A stretch of DNA of 64,000 nt from contig CAYTUK010000001.1 of the NCBI GenBank assembly GCA_964441285.1, positions 186,001 to 250,000 of the forward strand, given 5' to 3'. Origin of the DNA: S010-25 sp964441285 (GTDB lineage: Bacteria; Pseudomonadota; Gammaproteobacteria; SZUA-229). This document shows positions 18,176-26,986 of the stretch, piece by piece. Within the stretch, counting starts at the first letter, position 1; each line of letters begins with the position of its first letter. The notes under the pieces were generated by a model, which worked only from the letters and a program-made list of their open reading frames with translations, ran no database searches and was not told where the DNA came from. Both the position numbers and the translations under genes were made by a program.

Positions 18176-20890
18176 ATGTTAACAAATGTAGTCCGTAAGG
18201 TATTTGGCAGTCGCAATGAGCGAATCATTAGCAAACATCTGAAAACAGTGAAATTGGTTAATGCATTCGAGCCTGAATTTGAGGTGTTAAGTGATGAACA
18301 GTTAACGGCTAAAACAGAAGAATTTCGTAAACGCCTGGATGCAGGTGAAACACTGAGTCAACTTTTGCCCGAAGCCTTTGCAACCGTAAGAGAGGCGGGG
18401 CGACGCGTATTAGGGATGCGGCATTTTGATGTTCAGCTTATTGGCGGGATGGTGCTCGATAGCGGTAAAATTGCCGAAATGCGTACCGGTGAGGGCAAAA
18501 CTCTGGTTGCAACGCTGGCCTGCTACCTTAATGCCTTACCAGGTAAGGGCGTGCATGTTATTACGGTTAATGACTACCTTGCCCAACGTGATGCAGAATG
18601 GATGAGCCGTTTGTATAATTTTCTTGGCTTAACCGTGGGTGTCAGCGTTTCTGGCATGGAACCGCCGGCTAAAAAAGAAGCCTATGCAGCCGATATCACT
18701 TACGGCACCAATAACGAATTTGGCTTTGATTATTTACGTGATAATATGGCATTTACTGCCGATGAAAAAGTACAGCGTGAACTTAGTTTTGCTATTATCG
18801 ATGAAGTCGACTCAATTTTAATCGATGAAGCCAGAACGCCCTTAATTATTTCCGGTGCAGTGGGTGATAGCAATGACTTACACCTGAAATTTAAGGATAT
18901 TGTCAAAAAGCTGGAACAGGGACGGAAAGTTGAAAAAGATGAGCCTGAAGAAGGAGACTTTTCGATTGATGAGAAAGATCGCAATGTGCATATAACCGAA
19001 CAGGGTCATCAAAAAATAGAACAGATACTGGTTGATGAGGGCATTCTTGATGCCAGCGATAGTCTCTATAGTGCGTCGAATATTAATCTGGTGCACTACC
19101 TGAATGCCGCCCTGCGTGCACTGACTTTATTTCAGATAGATGTGCATTATATCGTGCGTGATGGTCAGGTGACGATTGTTGATGAGTTTACGGGTCGGAC
19201 TATGGAGGGTCGACGCTGGTCGGATGGCTTACATCAGGCGGTTGAAGCGAAGGAAGGCGTTGATATTCAAAATGAAAATCAGACCCTGGCCTCAATTACA
19301 TTCCAGAATTATTTCAGACTCTATGGCAAGCTTTCTGGCATGACAGGTACTGCGGACACCGAGTCAGAAGAGCTGCTGCAAATCTACAATCTTGAAGTGG
19401 TTGTGATTCCTACTAACAAGCCAATGGCTCGTAAAGATCACACTGACCAAGTATTTCTCAACGCAGAAGAAAAATTTTCTGCAGTTATCGCAGACATTAG
19501 AGATTGTACCGAAAGGAAGCAGCCAGTACTGGTTGGCACAGCTTCGATTGATGTTTCCGAACTACTGTCAAAAAAATTACAGGAACAGAAGATTAAGCAT
19601 AATGTGCTTAACGCAAAGCAACACGAAAACGAAGCCCGTATTATTGAAGATGCCGGCCGCCCTGGCGCAATCACGATTGCAACCAATATGGCGGGGCGTG
19701 GCACAGATATTGTTCTGGGGGGTAATCTTGAAGCTGAATTATCCACCTGCGCAGATGACGATGATGAAGAACGTGCGCTGCTACAGAAACAATGGGAACA
19801 GCGTCATCAGGAAGTGCTCGATGCAGGGGGTTTACATGTTATCGGTAGCGAGCGCCATGAATCGCGCCGTATCGATAACCAGCTACGTGGGCGTTCGGGG
19901 CGTCAGGGTGACCCTGGTTCTAGTCGTTTTTACCTGTCTTTACAGGATGATTTAATGCGCATATTTGCATCAGAAAAAGTAGGCGGTCTGATGAAAAAGT
20001 TGGGCATGGAAAAAGGTGAAGCCATTGAACACCCGTGGGTTAACCGTGCGATTGAAAATGCACAACGTAAAGTAGAAGGTCATAACTACGATATTCGTAA
20101 GCAATTACTTGAATATGATGATGTGGCAAATGACCAGCGCCGTGTTATTTATAGACAACGTAATGATATGATGGCAGAGGCCGATTTGTCTGAAACTGTT
20201 ATGGCTATTCGTGAAGAAGTTGTTGACCGCACTATAACCCACTTTGTGCCGCAAGGTAGCCTGGATGAGCAATGGGACATAAGGCGGCTAGAAGAGACTT
20301 TTGAGGAAGAGTTTGGATGCCGTATATCTGCATCTGACTGGTTGGAAGAGGATAATGCACTGAATGAAGAAGGTCTACGTGAACGTATTCAGCAAACATT
20401 AATCGATGACTATACAATTAAGGAAAAAATAGTCAGTGAAGAAGGCATGCGTACCTATGAAAAGCATGTCATGCTGAATGTGCTGGATCGTTTCTGGAAA
20501 GAGCACCTCGCTGCAATGGATTATCTGCGCCAGAGTATCGGTCTACGGGGATATGCGCAACAGGATCCGAAACAGGAATACAAACGCGAATCGTTTGAAA
20601 TGTTTTCGAAAATGTTGGAGCATATGAAGTATGAAGTGGTCACGACTCTGTGCAAAGTACAAATACAGGCCAGTGAAGAACTTGAGCAGTTCGAAGCCAA
20701 TGAAAACCCGACGATAGAAAATATTAACTATCAACATGCGGATGCGAGCTCAATGACGCAAGATGAGGAGGCGCAAGCATCTGCTGTCACCCAGCCTTAC
20801 CAACGCAGTGAAAAGAAAATTGGGCGCAATGAGCCCTGCCATTGTGGTTCAGGTAAAAAATTCAAACATTGTCACGGTAAATTAAGTTAA
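18176..20890 (+). CDS. secA: Protein translocase ATPase SecA
   Basis: The motor of the Sec pathway, driving preproteins through SecYEG. Walker A reads MRTGEGKT near residue 105. The DEAD-like motif is DEVDSILIDEARTPLI near 210, and the second RecA domain has TNMAGRGTDIVLGGN near 505. A C-terminal zinc-binding tail (CHCGSGKKFKHCHG) contacts SecB and lipids. The full 904 aa is normal. The 200-bp upstream gap shows no secM-like gene. argJ follows after 4 bp. Confidence 0.98.
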   Translation: MLTNVVRKVFGSRNERIISKHLKTVKLVNAFEPEFEVLSDEQLTAKTEEFRKRLDAGETLSQLLPEAFATVREAGRRVLGMRHFDVQLIGGMVLDSGKIAEMRTGEGKTLVATLACYLNALPGKGVHVITVNDYLAQRDAEWMSRLYNFLGLTVGVSVSGMEPPAKKEAYAADITYGTNNEFGFDYLRDNMAFTADEKVQRELSFAIIDEVDSILIDEARTPLIISGAVGDSNDLHLKFKDIVKKLEQGRKVEKDEPEEGDFSIDEKDRNVHITEQGHQKIEQILVDEGILDASDSLYSASNINLVHYLNAALRALTLFQIDVHYIVRDGQVTIVDEFTGRTMEGRRWSDGLHQAVEAKEGVDIQNENQTLASITFQNYFRLYGKLSGMTGTADTESEELLQIYNLEVVVIPTNKPMARKDHTDQVFLNAEEKFSAVIADIRDCTERKQPVLVGTASIDVSELLSKKLQEQKIKHNVLNAKQHENEARIIEDAGRPGAITIATNMAGRGTDIVLGGNLEAELSTCADDDDEERALLQKQWEQRHQEVLDAGGLHVIGSERHESRRIDNQLRGRSGRQGDPGSSRFYLSLQDDLMRIFASEKVGGLMKKLGMEKGEAIEHPWVNRAIENAQRKVEGHNYDIRKQLLEYDDVANDQRRVIYRQRNDMMAEADLSETVMAIREEVVDRTITHFVPQGSLDEQWDIRRLEETFEEEFGCRISASDWLEEDNALNEEGLRERIQQTLIDDYTIKEKIVSEEGMRTYEKHVMLNVLDRFWKEHLAAMDYLRQSIGLRGYAQQDPKQEYKRESFEMFSKMLEHMKYEVVTTLCKVQIQASEELEQFEANENPTIENINYQHADASSMTQDEEAQASAVTQPYQRSEKKIGRNEPCHCGSGKKFKHCHGKLS

Positions 20891-20894
20891 GAAT

Positions 20895-22109
20895 ATGCCT
20901 GTAGGTTTATCCGCACCGACCATTGTCCTACCCGTAAAAGGTGTGAAGGTTGCCAGTACCGCCTGCGGTATAAAAAAAAATGGTCACGATGACCTGGTCC
21001 TTTTTTATTTTGATGAAGGCAGTGTTTGTGCAGCAACATTTACCCAAAATGCGTTTTGTGCTGCGCCGGTAACGGTTGCTAAAGAACACCTACAGAGAAA
21101 GTCGCCTCGCGCATTTCTCATTAACGCAGGGAATGCTAATGCAGGGACGGGGCAACTGGGTCTGGATGATGCCAGACAAAGTTGTCAATGGGTTGCTGCG
21201 AGTCTTGCCTGTAGCACAACGGAAGTTCTGCCCTTCTCAACGGGGGTTATTGGCGAACCCCTGGCGATGGATAAATTACAGTTGGGCATTGAACATCTGC
21301 CGCTTGTATTGCACACAGATAACTGGCTAAAGGCAGCGCATGGCATTATGACAACCGACATAGTCGCTAAGGCTGTATCGGAGCAAGTAGAACTAAATGG
21401 CGAAACCATTACCCTCACAGGCATAACCAAGGGTTCAGGCATGATACGGCCTGATATGGCAACCATGTTATGTTTTATTGCAACCGACGCAAGTATTGCA
21501 CAGCCCTTATTGCAACAGTATTTAAGCCGCGCTATTGAAAACAGTTTTAACTCAATTACGGTTGATGGCGATACCTCAACCAACGATGCCTGTCTACTGG
21601 TTGCAAGCTGCAAAGCGAAAACAACCTTAATTGCAGAGACTAAAACGGCACAGACGTTTTATCAGGCGCTGGAGCGGGTATGTACTACTCTGGCACAGGC
21701 GATTATCCGAGATGGCGAAGGTGCAACAAAATTTGTTAGCATTGAGGTTGCACAGGCCGCATCAAAAATTGAAGCAAAAACCGTCGCCTATACTATTGCA
21801 CATTCTCCATTGGTTAAAACGGCATTATTTGCCAGTGACCCGAACTGGGGAAGAATACTCGCGGCAGTCGGGCGTTCAGGTATAGTCGACTTTGACATAA
21901 CGCGAGTGACTATTTTTCTGGAAGATGTTTGCATCGTTAGTGGTGGCAGTAAAGATCAGCATTACACTGAAGCGCAGGGGCAGCAGGTAATGAAACAGTC
22001 TGAAATCACAATTCGAGTAGAGCTTGGACGTGGGGACCTGGCAGCAACCATCTGGACAACGGATTTATCGCACGAATATGTGAAAATTAACTCAGAATAC
22101 CGTTCTTGA
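20895..22109 (+). CDS. argJ: Glutamate N-acetyltransferase / amino-acid acetyltransferase ArgJ
   Basis: ArgJ recycles the acetyl group from N-acetylornithine to glutamate in arginine synthesis, and some family members also use acetyl-CoA. The self-cleavage region GITKGSGMIRPDMATML is intact, with the nucleophilic threonine of ATML starting the beta chain near residue 190. DGDTSTNDACLL and SDPNWGRILAA are further family motifs. Length is 404 aa. It lies 4 bp after secA, an arrangement seen in several gammaproteobacteria. Whether it is mono- or bifunctional cannot be told from sequence alone. Confidence 0.95.
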   Translation: MPVGLSAPTIVLPVKGVKVASTACGIKKNGHDDLVLFYFDEGSVCAATFTQNAFCAAPVTVAKEHLQRKSPRAFLINAGNANAGTGQLGLDDARQSCQWVAASLACSTTEVLPFSTGVIGEPLAMDKLQLGIEHLPLVLHTDNWLKAAHGIMTTDIVAKAVSEQVELNGETITLTGITKGSGMIRPDMATMLCFIATDASIAQPLLQQYLSRAIENSFNSITVDGDTSTNDACLLVASCKAKTTLIAETKTAQTFYQALERVCTTLAQAIIRDGEGATKFVSIEVAQAASKIEAKTVAYTIAHSPLVKTALFASDPNWGRILAAVGRSGIVDFDITRVTIFLEDVCIVSGGSKDQHYTEAQGQQVMKQSEITIRVELGRGDLAATIWTTDLSHEYVKINSEYRS

Positions 22110-22284
22110 ATTTTGGTATTAGAGGAGTGGTAATAACTGTCCGTTCCATCCGTTGCGGTTATAAATATAACTGTGAATGGATTCTGGTTTATCTTCAGAT
22201 TTACAACTGAGCGGAACCGTTGTGTGCTGCAGGGTTAATGCTTGTGAAATCGACATTGAAAATCGACGCTACGGCGGATTGTTG

Positions 22285-23280
22285 ATGACTGAAATAGTGG
22301 AAGTGGCTGTTGCAGCCATTGTGAATACCAGTAATGAAGTGTTGATTTGTCTGCGTCACCAGGCGGCTCATCAGGGCGGGCTTTGGGAATTTCCTGGTGG
22401 TAAAGTTGAACCAGGCGAGACCATCGAACAGGCTTTATATCGTGAGATCGAGGAGGAATTAAATCTGCTCATCCAGTCGGCGCGCCCCCTGATTACGTTA
22501 AAACATTGCTACACAGATAAAACCGTGCGTTTACATGTCTGGAAAGTTGATAGCTATTCATTTAGAACAGAGACTGATGTAAGAAAAAACACGGGTGCAG
22601 AAGGCCAGCCTATAAAATGGCAATCTGTTTATGACCTGGATAGCAGTGATTTTCCCTCGGCGGATAAATCAATTATCAGGGCTTTACAATTACCTGATTT
22701 ATATTTAATTTCTGGAAATTTTAACTCAATTGAAGATTTCAAAAACCGCTTATGCTCAGCAATTAAACAAGGTATTCACCTGTTTCAATTACGTTTAAAA
22801 CTCGCCTGGGTAGAAAAAAATCGCGCGTTAGCATCATGCGTATTAAAACTGGCAATTGAATTGTGCGAGCGTAACAATGTCAGCTTAATGCTGAATATCC
22901 CCGATGAACTGAGCCTGTATAAAATATCTGAAAAGGTTAAAATTAATACCGGTGTTCATCTGGATAGCCAGCGCCTACAAAACAGCAATGCAAAAAATAT
23001 AGAGGCGTACCGCCGCTGTAAATTTATTTCCGCCTCCTGTCATACGCCAGCCGATATAATAAAAGCACAGTCACTGGAACTTGATTTTATTGTGTTATCG
23101 CCGGTGCAGAAAACAACGACACACCCCGATGCGAAACCGCTTGGTTGGCAGCAATTTAGCGTACAGGCAATGGACTGTGTGCTACCTGTATATGCGCTTG
23201 GCGGGGTCAGCGCAGCAAATCTTGAAACCGCCTGGTGTAATGGCGCACAGGGCATAGCGGGCATCGGGTTTTGCTGGTAG
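22285..23280 (+). CDS. Nudix (MutT-like) hydrolase fused to a ThiE/TenI-like domain
   Basis: The first 130 or so residues form a MutT-type Nudix domain that should hydrolyse 8-oxo-dGTP. The Nudix box GGKVEPGETIEQALYREIEE is complete. Residues from about 145 on form a TIM-barrel domain like thiamine-phosphate synthase/TenI (GVHLDSQRL, then LSPVQKTTTHPDAKPLG, then YALGGV). The second domain looks diverged, and its catalysis is doubtful. The frame is open to 22177, but the ATG at 22285 (MTEIVEVAVAAIVN) gives the typical MutT start. This fusion is common in gammaproteobacteria next to the argJ region. Confidence 0.88.
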   Translation: MTEIVEVAVAAIVNTSNEVLICLRHQAAHQGGLWEFPGGKVEPGETIEQALYREIEEELNLLIQSARPLITLKHCYTDKTVRLHVWKVDSYSFRTETDVRKNTGAEGQPIKWQSVYDLDSSDFPSADKSIIRALQLPDLYLISGNFNSIEDFKNRLCSAIKQGIHLFQLRLKLAWVEKNRALASCVLKLAIELCERNNVSLMLNIPDELSLYKISEKVKINTGVHLDSQRLQNSNAKNIEAYRRCKFISASCHTPADIIKAQSLELDFIVLSPVQKTTTHPDAKPLGWQQFSVQAMDCVLPVYALGGVSAANLETAWCNGAQGIAGIGFCW

Positions 23281-23286
23281 ATAGAT

Positions 23287-24057
23287 TTAAATGACACACA
23301 TTTGCAATTTAAATGTTATGTCCTGTTTGCATTGATCAGGTCTGGCAGAGGGGTCGTCATTCTGCATAAAGCGAATCGAGAAGCGGTGTTTCCCCGCACT
23401 TATTTCCGGGTAGCAGGGGTTGTCTAGCGGAATAGTAATACGTAATAGCTGAATGGACTGGTTAGTGTCGAGGGCTTTCTGAAAAAATCCACTGCTGGCA
23501 ACTTCAGTTGTATCTTCAGCGCTGTGTCGAATAACGTCGAGAATAAGCTGGATAGAATGGTCAAGATAGCTAAAAGGCTGGAACCATTTTTGCAGATTTT
23601 TATGGCGTTTTTCTTTTGGCTGGCTGAGCCAGTGTTTAAGTGCCGGTAAATCAAAATCACAGATACTACCAGGCACAGAATTTTTTTGCTGGATAGCCAT
23701 AATCAGATCAATGTTTTTGATTTCCTGACCGATTTGTCCATGAACCCCTTGAAGTTCTCCCATACATTTCTGTATATTTTTAAGTACAGATGTAAGTTGT
23801 TTTTGGTCAATCTGTGGGCGCTTTGATAAACGCTTAAGCTGGGAATGTTGTCTTTCTAGCTCCTTGAGAACTTCCAGTTTAATGTCGGTGCGTGAGATAA
23901 ACGCCATAATTTCAATAATGGAGTCGATAGCGATCATGTTGTTCCAGTCGGAGCCGTGTTGCAGGTGAAAGGCATATCGTTGAAAAAGTTTTTCCAGGCG
24001 GAGAAACGCTCTTACCTTTTCATTCAGAGGTTGTTCGTAGACCAGGTCGCTGTTCAC
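23287..24057 (-). CDS. zapD: Cell division protein ZapD
   Basis: ZapD (YacF, DUF1342) binds the FtsZ C-terminal tail and bundles FtsZ filaments. The N terminus reads YEQPLNEKVRAFLRLEKLFQ, the family hallmark, with HGSDWNNMIAIDSIIEIMAF following. Length is 256 aa, matching the E. coli protein. The 3' end nearly meets the convergent Nudix-ThiE gene. CoaE lies upstream 78 bp away, the usual coaE-zapD pairing. Confidence 0.93.
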   Translation of the reverse strand: MNSDLVYEQPLNEKVRAFLRLEKLFQRYAFHLQHGSDWNNMIAIDSIIEIMAFISRTDIKLEVLKELERQHSQLKRLSKRPQIDQKQLTSVLKNIQKCMGELQGVHGQIGQEIKNIDLIMAIQQKNSVPGSICDFDLPALKHWLSQPKEKRHKNLQKWFQPFSYLDHSIQLILDVIRHSAEDTTEVASSGFFQKALDTNQSIQLLRITIPLDNPCYPEISAGKHRFSIRFMQNDDPSARPDQCKQDITFKLQMCVI

Positions 24058-24135
24058 ATTAATGTAATCGGTTTTGTGATGTCAATTGGTTAGTTTACAC
24101 TTTTTTTCGGTGCTTAAAAATTACCCGTGACGGAT

Positions 24136-24753
24136 TTATGTCGCCAGCAGTGAATATTTCTGATGTAAGGCATTAATCAAACTGCCCAGTTGTGCCCGGT
24201 CGCGGTTATTCGTCAGCACATCATCAGCGTTGAGCTGGCGTTGCTGATCATCTATCTGGTTTTGAATAATCAGTCTGATTTCATTAATATCTCGATTATC
24301 GCGTTGTATAATGCGTTGGATACGTAGTTCTTCATCGGCATCTATAACCAATATTCTGTCGACCATAGCTTCAAGATGGTTTTCGAATAAAAGCGGGATA
24401 ACAATGATAACGTAGCCTGCTTGCCTGGTTTTGCTGGCCCTTTTTTCAATTTTATTCAGTTGGTGCTTGATTTCGCTATTGATGCATGGGTGTAAAATAG
24501 CCTCCAGCTTTTGTTTGTGTGCTGGATTGTTGAAGATACTTTTAGCTAATTTCGGGCGGTTCAAACTGCCATTGGAATTAAGAAAATGGTTGCCAAAGGC
24601 ATCAATAATTGCCTGTAGACCGTCTGAGCCGGGCGTAACCAGCTGTCTGGCGATGATGTCGGTATCAATAATGGGTGCGCCAAGGCGAGCGAAGTGCTCG
24701 GAAACTACTGATTTCCCACTACCAATGCCACCGGTCAGTCCTATCTTTAGCAT
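24136..24753 (-). CDS. coaE: Dephospho-CoA kinase CoaE
   Basis: It catalyses the last step of coenzyme A synthesis, phosphorylating dephospho-CoA. The P-loop GLTGGIGSGKS is at the N terminus, followed by DTDIIARQLV and the LILHP-like HPCI motif. VIVIPLLFE and QRIIQRD mark the lid and core. Length is 205 aa. It follows pilD after 8 bp, the pilBCD-coaE-zapD order known from Pseudomonas and relatives. Confidence 0.95.
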   Translation of the reverse strand: MLKIGLTGGIGSGKSVVSEHFARLGAPIIDTDIIARQLVTPGSDGLQAIIDAFGNHFLNSNGSLNRPKLAKSIFNNPAHKQKLEAILHPCINSEIKHQLNKIEKRASKTRQAGYVIIVIPLLFENHLEAMVDRILVIDADEELRIQRIIQRDNRDINEIRLIIQNQIDDQQRQLNADDVLTNNRDRAQLGSLINALHQKYSLLAT

Positions 24754-24761
24754 ACTGGTTG

Positions 24762-25643
24762 TCAGTGCAGAAAGCTGAGGTATTGCTGGTTAATTTGCTC
24801 CCCCCACAATAATGCAATCCAGCCAGCAATTGCCAGATAGGGGCCAAAAGGGATAGGTTGCTGTTTTTCGGTTCGGCGTAACAGAATCATCGTTATGCCA
24901 GAAACAGCGCCAATAATGGAAGAGAGCAGAATAATTTGCGGCAGCAGGGTATAACCGCACCATGCGCCTAGCGCTGCCAGCAGTTTAAAATCACCATACC
25001 CCATGCCTTCTTTGCCCGTGACAAGTTTAAATAGATGAAACACGCTCCATAAAATTACATAACCGGCGATGGCACCAATAACACTGCTTTCAACATTACT
25101 AAACAGGCCAAACAGGGAAAACAACAGCCCCAGCCAGAGTAGAGGTAACGTCATATTGTCAGGTAATAACTGCTTTTTCAGGTCAATTAAAGTTAACGCA
25201 ATTAAAACCCAGCCAAACAATAATGCCGCTGGCGTTTGCAGGCTAACCCCATAAGCGTAGGCAACAGATAGCGATACCAGTGCAGTCATGGCCTCAACCA
25301 GCGGATATTGAATAGAAATGGGTGCACCACAGCCAGCACACCTGGCGCGTAGCAGTAGATAACTTAATAACGGAATATTTTCCCAGAAACGTATTTTATG
25401 GCCACAGTTTGGGCAGGCAGAAGCGGGTAGTGACAGACTCAATATGCGGGTGTACGCATTAAATTCCGGTTTGTCCTGTCCAAGAAATTCATGGCATTCC
25501 AGCTTCCAGTCACGTTCCATTATCAGCGGTAAGCGGTAGGCAACCACATTTAAAAAACTGCCGACACAAAGTCCGATAAAAAGCACAGTGGAGTAAAATA
25601 ACCAGGGTGAGGACGCAAAGGCTTGAATAATAGAATCAAACAC
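24762..25643 (-). CDS. pilD: Type IV prepilin peptidase / N-methyltransferase PilD
   Basis: A polytopic inner-membrane aspartyl protease that removes prepilin leaders and methylates the new N terminus. The N-terminal cytoplasmic domain has two cysteine pairs (CPNCGHK and CAGCGAP) for zinc. The catalytic aspartates are in LIDLKKQLLPD and GYGDFKLLAALGAW (GxGD). About eight membrane segments fit the 293 aa. Its substrate PilA is encoded 4 kb away. Confidence 0.95.
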   Translation of the reverse strand: MFDSIIQAFASSPWLFYSTVLFIGLCVGSFLNVVAYRLPLIMERDWKLECHEFLGQDKPEFNAYTRILSLSLPASACPNCGHKIRFWENIPLLSYLLLRARCAGCGAPISIQYPLVEAMTALVSLSVAYAYGVSLQTPAALLFGWVLIALTLIDLKKQLLPDNMTLPLLWLGLLFSLFGLFSNVESSVIGAIAGYVILWSVFHLFKLVTGKEGMGYGDFKLLAALGAWCGYTLLPQIILLSSIIGAVSGITMILLRRTEKQQPIPFGPYLAIAGWIALLWGEQINQQYLSFLH

Positions 25644-25702
25644 AGTAAAGCAAAGAAGTTTTTCTGATTTTCATTGGGGGGACAGTTGGTACAATTGCAT
25701 AC

Positions 25703-26941
25703 TTAATGAACGACTGAACCCATTTTAAATATAGGCAGGTACATAGCAATAACCAGCCCACCAATAACCACGGCGAGGAATGCCATAATCATGGGTTCCA
25801 TTAATGCTGTTAAATTATCAACTGCATCATCCACGGCTTCTTCGTAGTATTCAGCCACTTTGTCCAGCATGTCATCGAGGGCACCGGATTCTTCACCAAT
25901 ACCAACCATCTGTATCAGCATATTTGGGAACAGATCTTTATTTTGTGACAGGCTGACTTGAAGTGTGGTACCGGATGCAATGTCGTCACGTACCTGCATA
26001 ATCGCTCGATAGTAGATGATATTACCGGATGCGCCGGCGACGGATACCATGGCTTCAACCAGTGGCACGCCAGCAGCAAACATGGTTGCTAAGGTTCTGG
26101 AAAAGCGTGCAAGAATTGCATTGGTGGCCAGTTGGCCAACGGCAGGGAGTTTTAGTGTTAGCCGATCTAAAAATTCACGAAAACCCTTGGAGCGGATTTT
26201 TGCCTGCTTGAAGGCATAAATTACTGCGATTATTGCGCCAATAAAAAACCAGACGTTATTCACCAGACCGTTGGACAAACCAACAACAAACTGAGTAAAA
26301 GCAGGGAGTTCAGCACCAAAACTGGCAAACATTTTTGCAAAAGTCGGCACTACAAAAATTAACAGAATCGCCGATACCACCACAGCAACCACTAAAACAG
26401 TGATCGGATAGGTCATGGCTTTTTTGATTTTTGTTCTTAAAGCTTCTGATTTCTCTTTATAAGTAGCAACCTTTTCCAGCAATGTTTCCAGCGCGCCGGA
26501 TTGTTCGCCGGCATCGACCAGATTGACAAATAAATCATCAAATTGCGCTGGATGCTCAGCTAATGCGCTGGCAAGTGTGCCACCGGCCTCAACGGTCGCT
26601 TTAACCTGATAAATGAGTTTTGACATGGAAGGGTTTGAGTGACCCTGTGCAACAATGTCAAACGACTGTACCATTGGCACACCCGCTTTCATCATGGTTG
26701 CTAGCTGGCGGCTGAAAATGGCGATGTCTTTGGTGGTGATGGATTTTTGTCTGGGTGAAAATAAGCCTGCGCTTTTTTTCTTTATTTTACCTTTACGGGG
26801 AATCAGTCCCTGTTTACGTAAATCGGCCTTAACCAGATCGATACTTGCTGCAACAGTTTCGCCCTTTATGGCCTGGCCTTTCTTATTGGTGGCTTCCCAT
26901 GAATAGGTTGCTGTTTTTATTTTTACTTTTGCTTTTGCCAT
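25703..26941 (-). CDS. pilC: Type IV pilus inner-membrane platform protein PilC
   Basis: The platform protein that couples PilB to pilus growth. Two T2SSF domains (about residues 75-200 and 280-400) each end in hydrophobic segments. Repeated motifs are visible: FSRQLATMMKAGVPMVQSFDI in the first and FSRTLATMFAAGVPLVEAMVS in the second. GEQSGALE and GEESGALDDML are the matching glutamate motifs. Length is 412 aa. It is 45 bp downstream of pilB. Confidence 0.95.
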   Translation of the reverse strand: MAKAKVKIKTATYSWEATNKKGQAIKGETVAASIDLVKADLRKQGLIPRKGKIKKKSAGLFSPRQKSITTKDIAIFSRQLATMMKAGVPMVQSFDIVAQGHSNPSMSKLIYQVKATVEAGGTLASALAEHPAQFDDLFVNLVDAGEQSGALETLLEKVATYKEKSEALRTKIKKAMTYPITVLVVAVVVSAILLIFVVPTFAKMFASFGAELPAFTQFVVGLSNGLVNNVWFFIGAIIAVIYAFKQAKIRSKGFREFLDRLTLKLPAVGQLATNAILARFSRTLATMFAAGVPLVEAMVSVAGASGNIIYYRAIMQVRDDIASGTTLQVSLSQNKDLFPNMLIQMVGIGEESGALDDMLDKVAEYYEEAVDDAVDNLTALMEPMIMAFLAVVIGGLVIAMYLPIFKMGSVVH

Positions 26942-26986
26942 AAGGTTCTTCCGATAAATAAATATGTAGCGATCTGGTTGGCTGAG

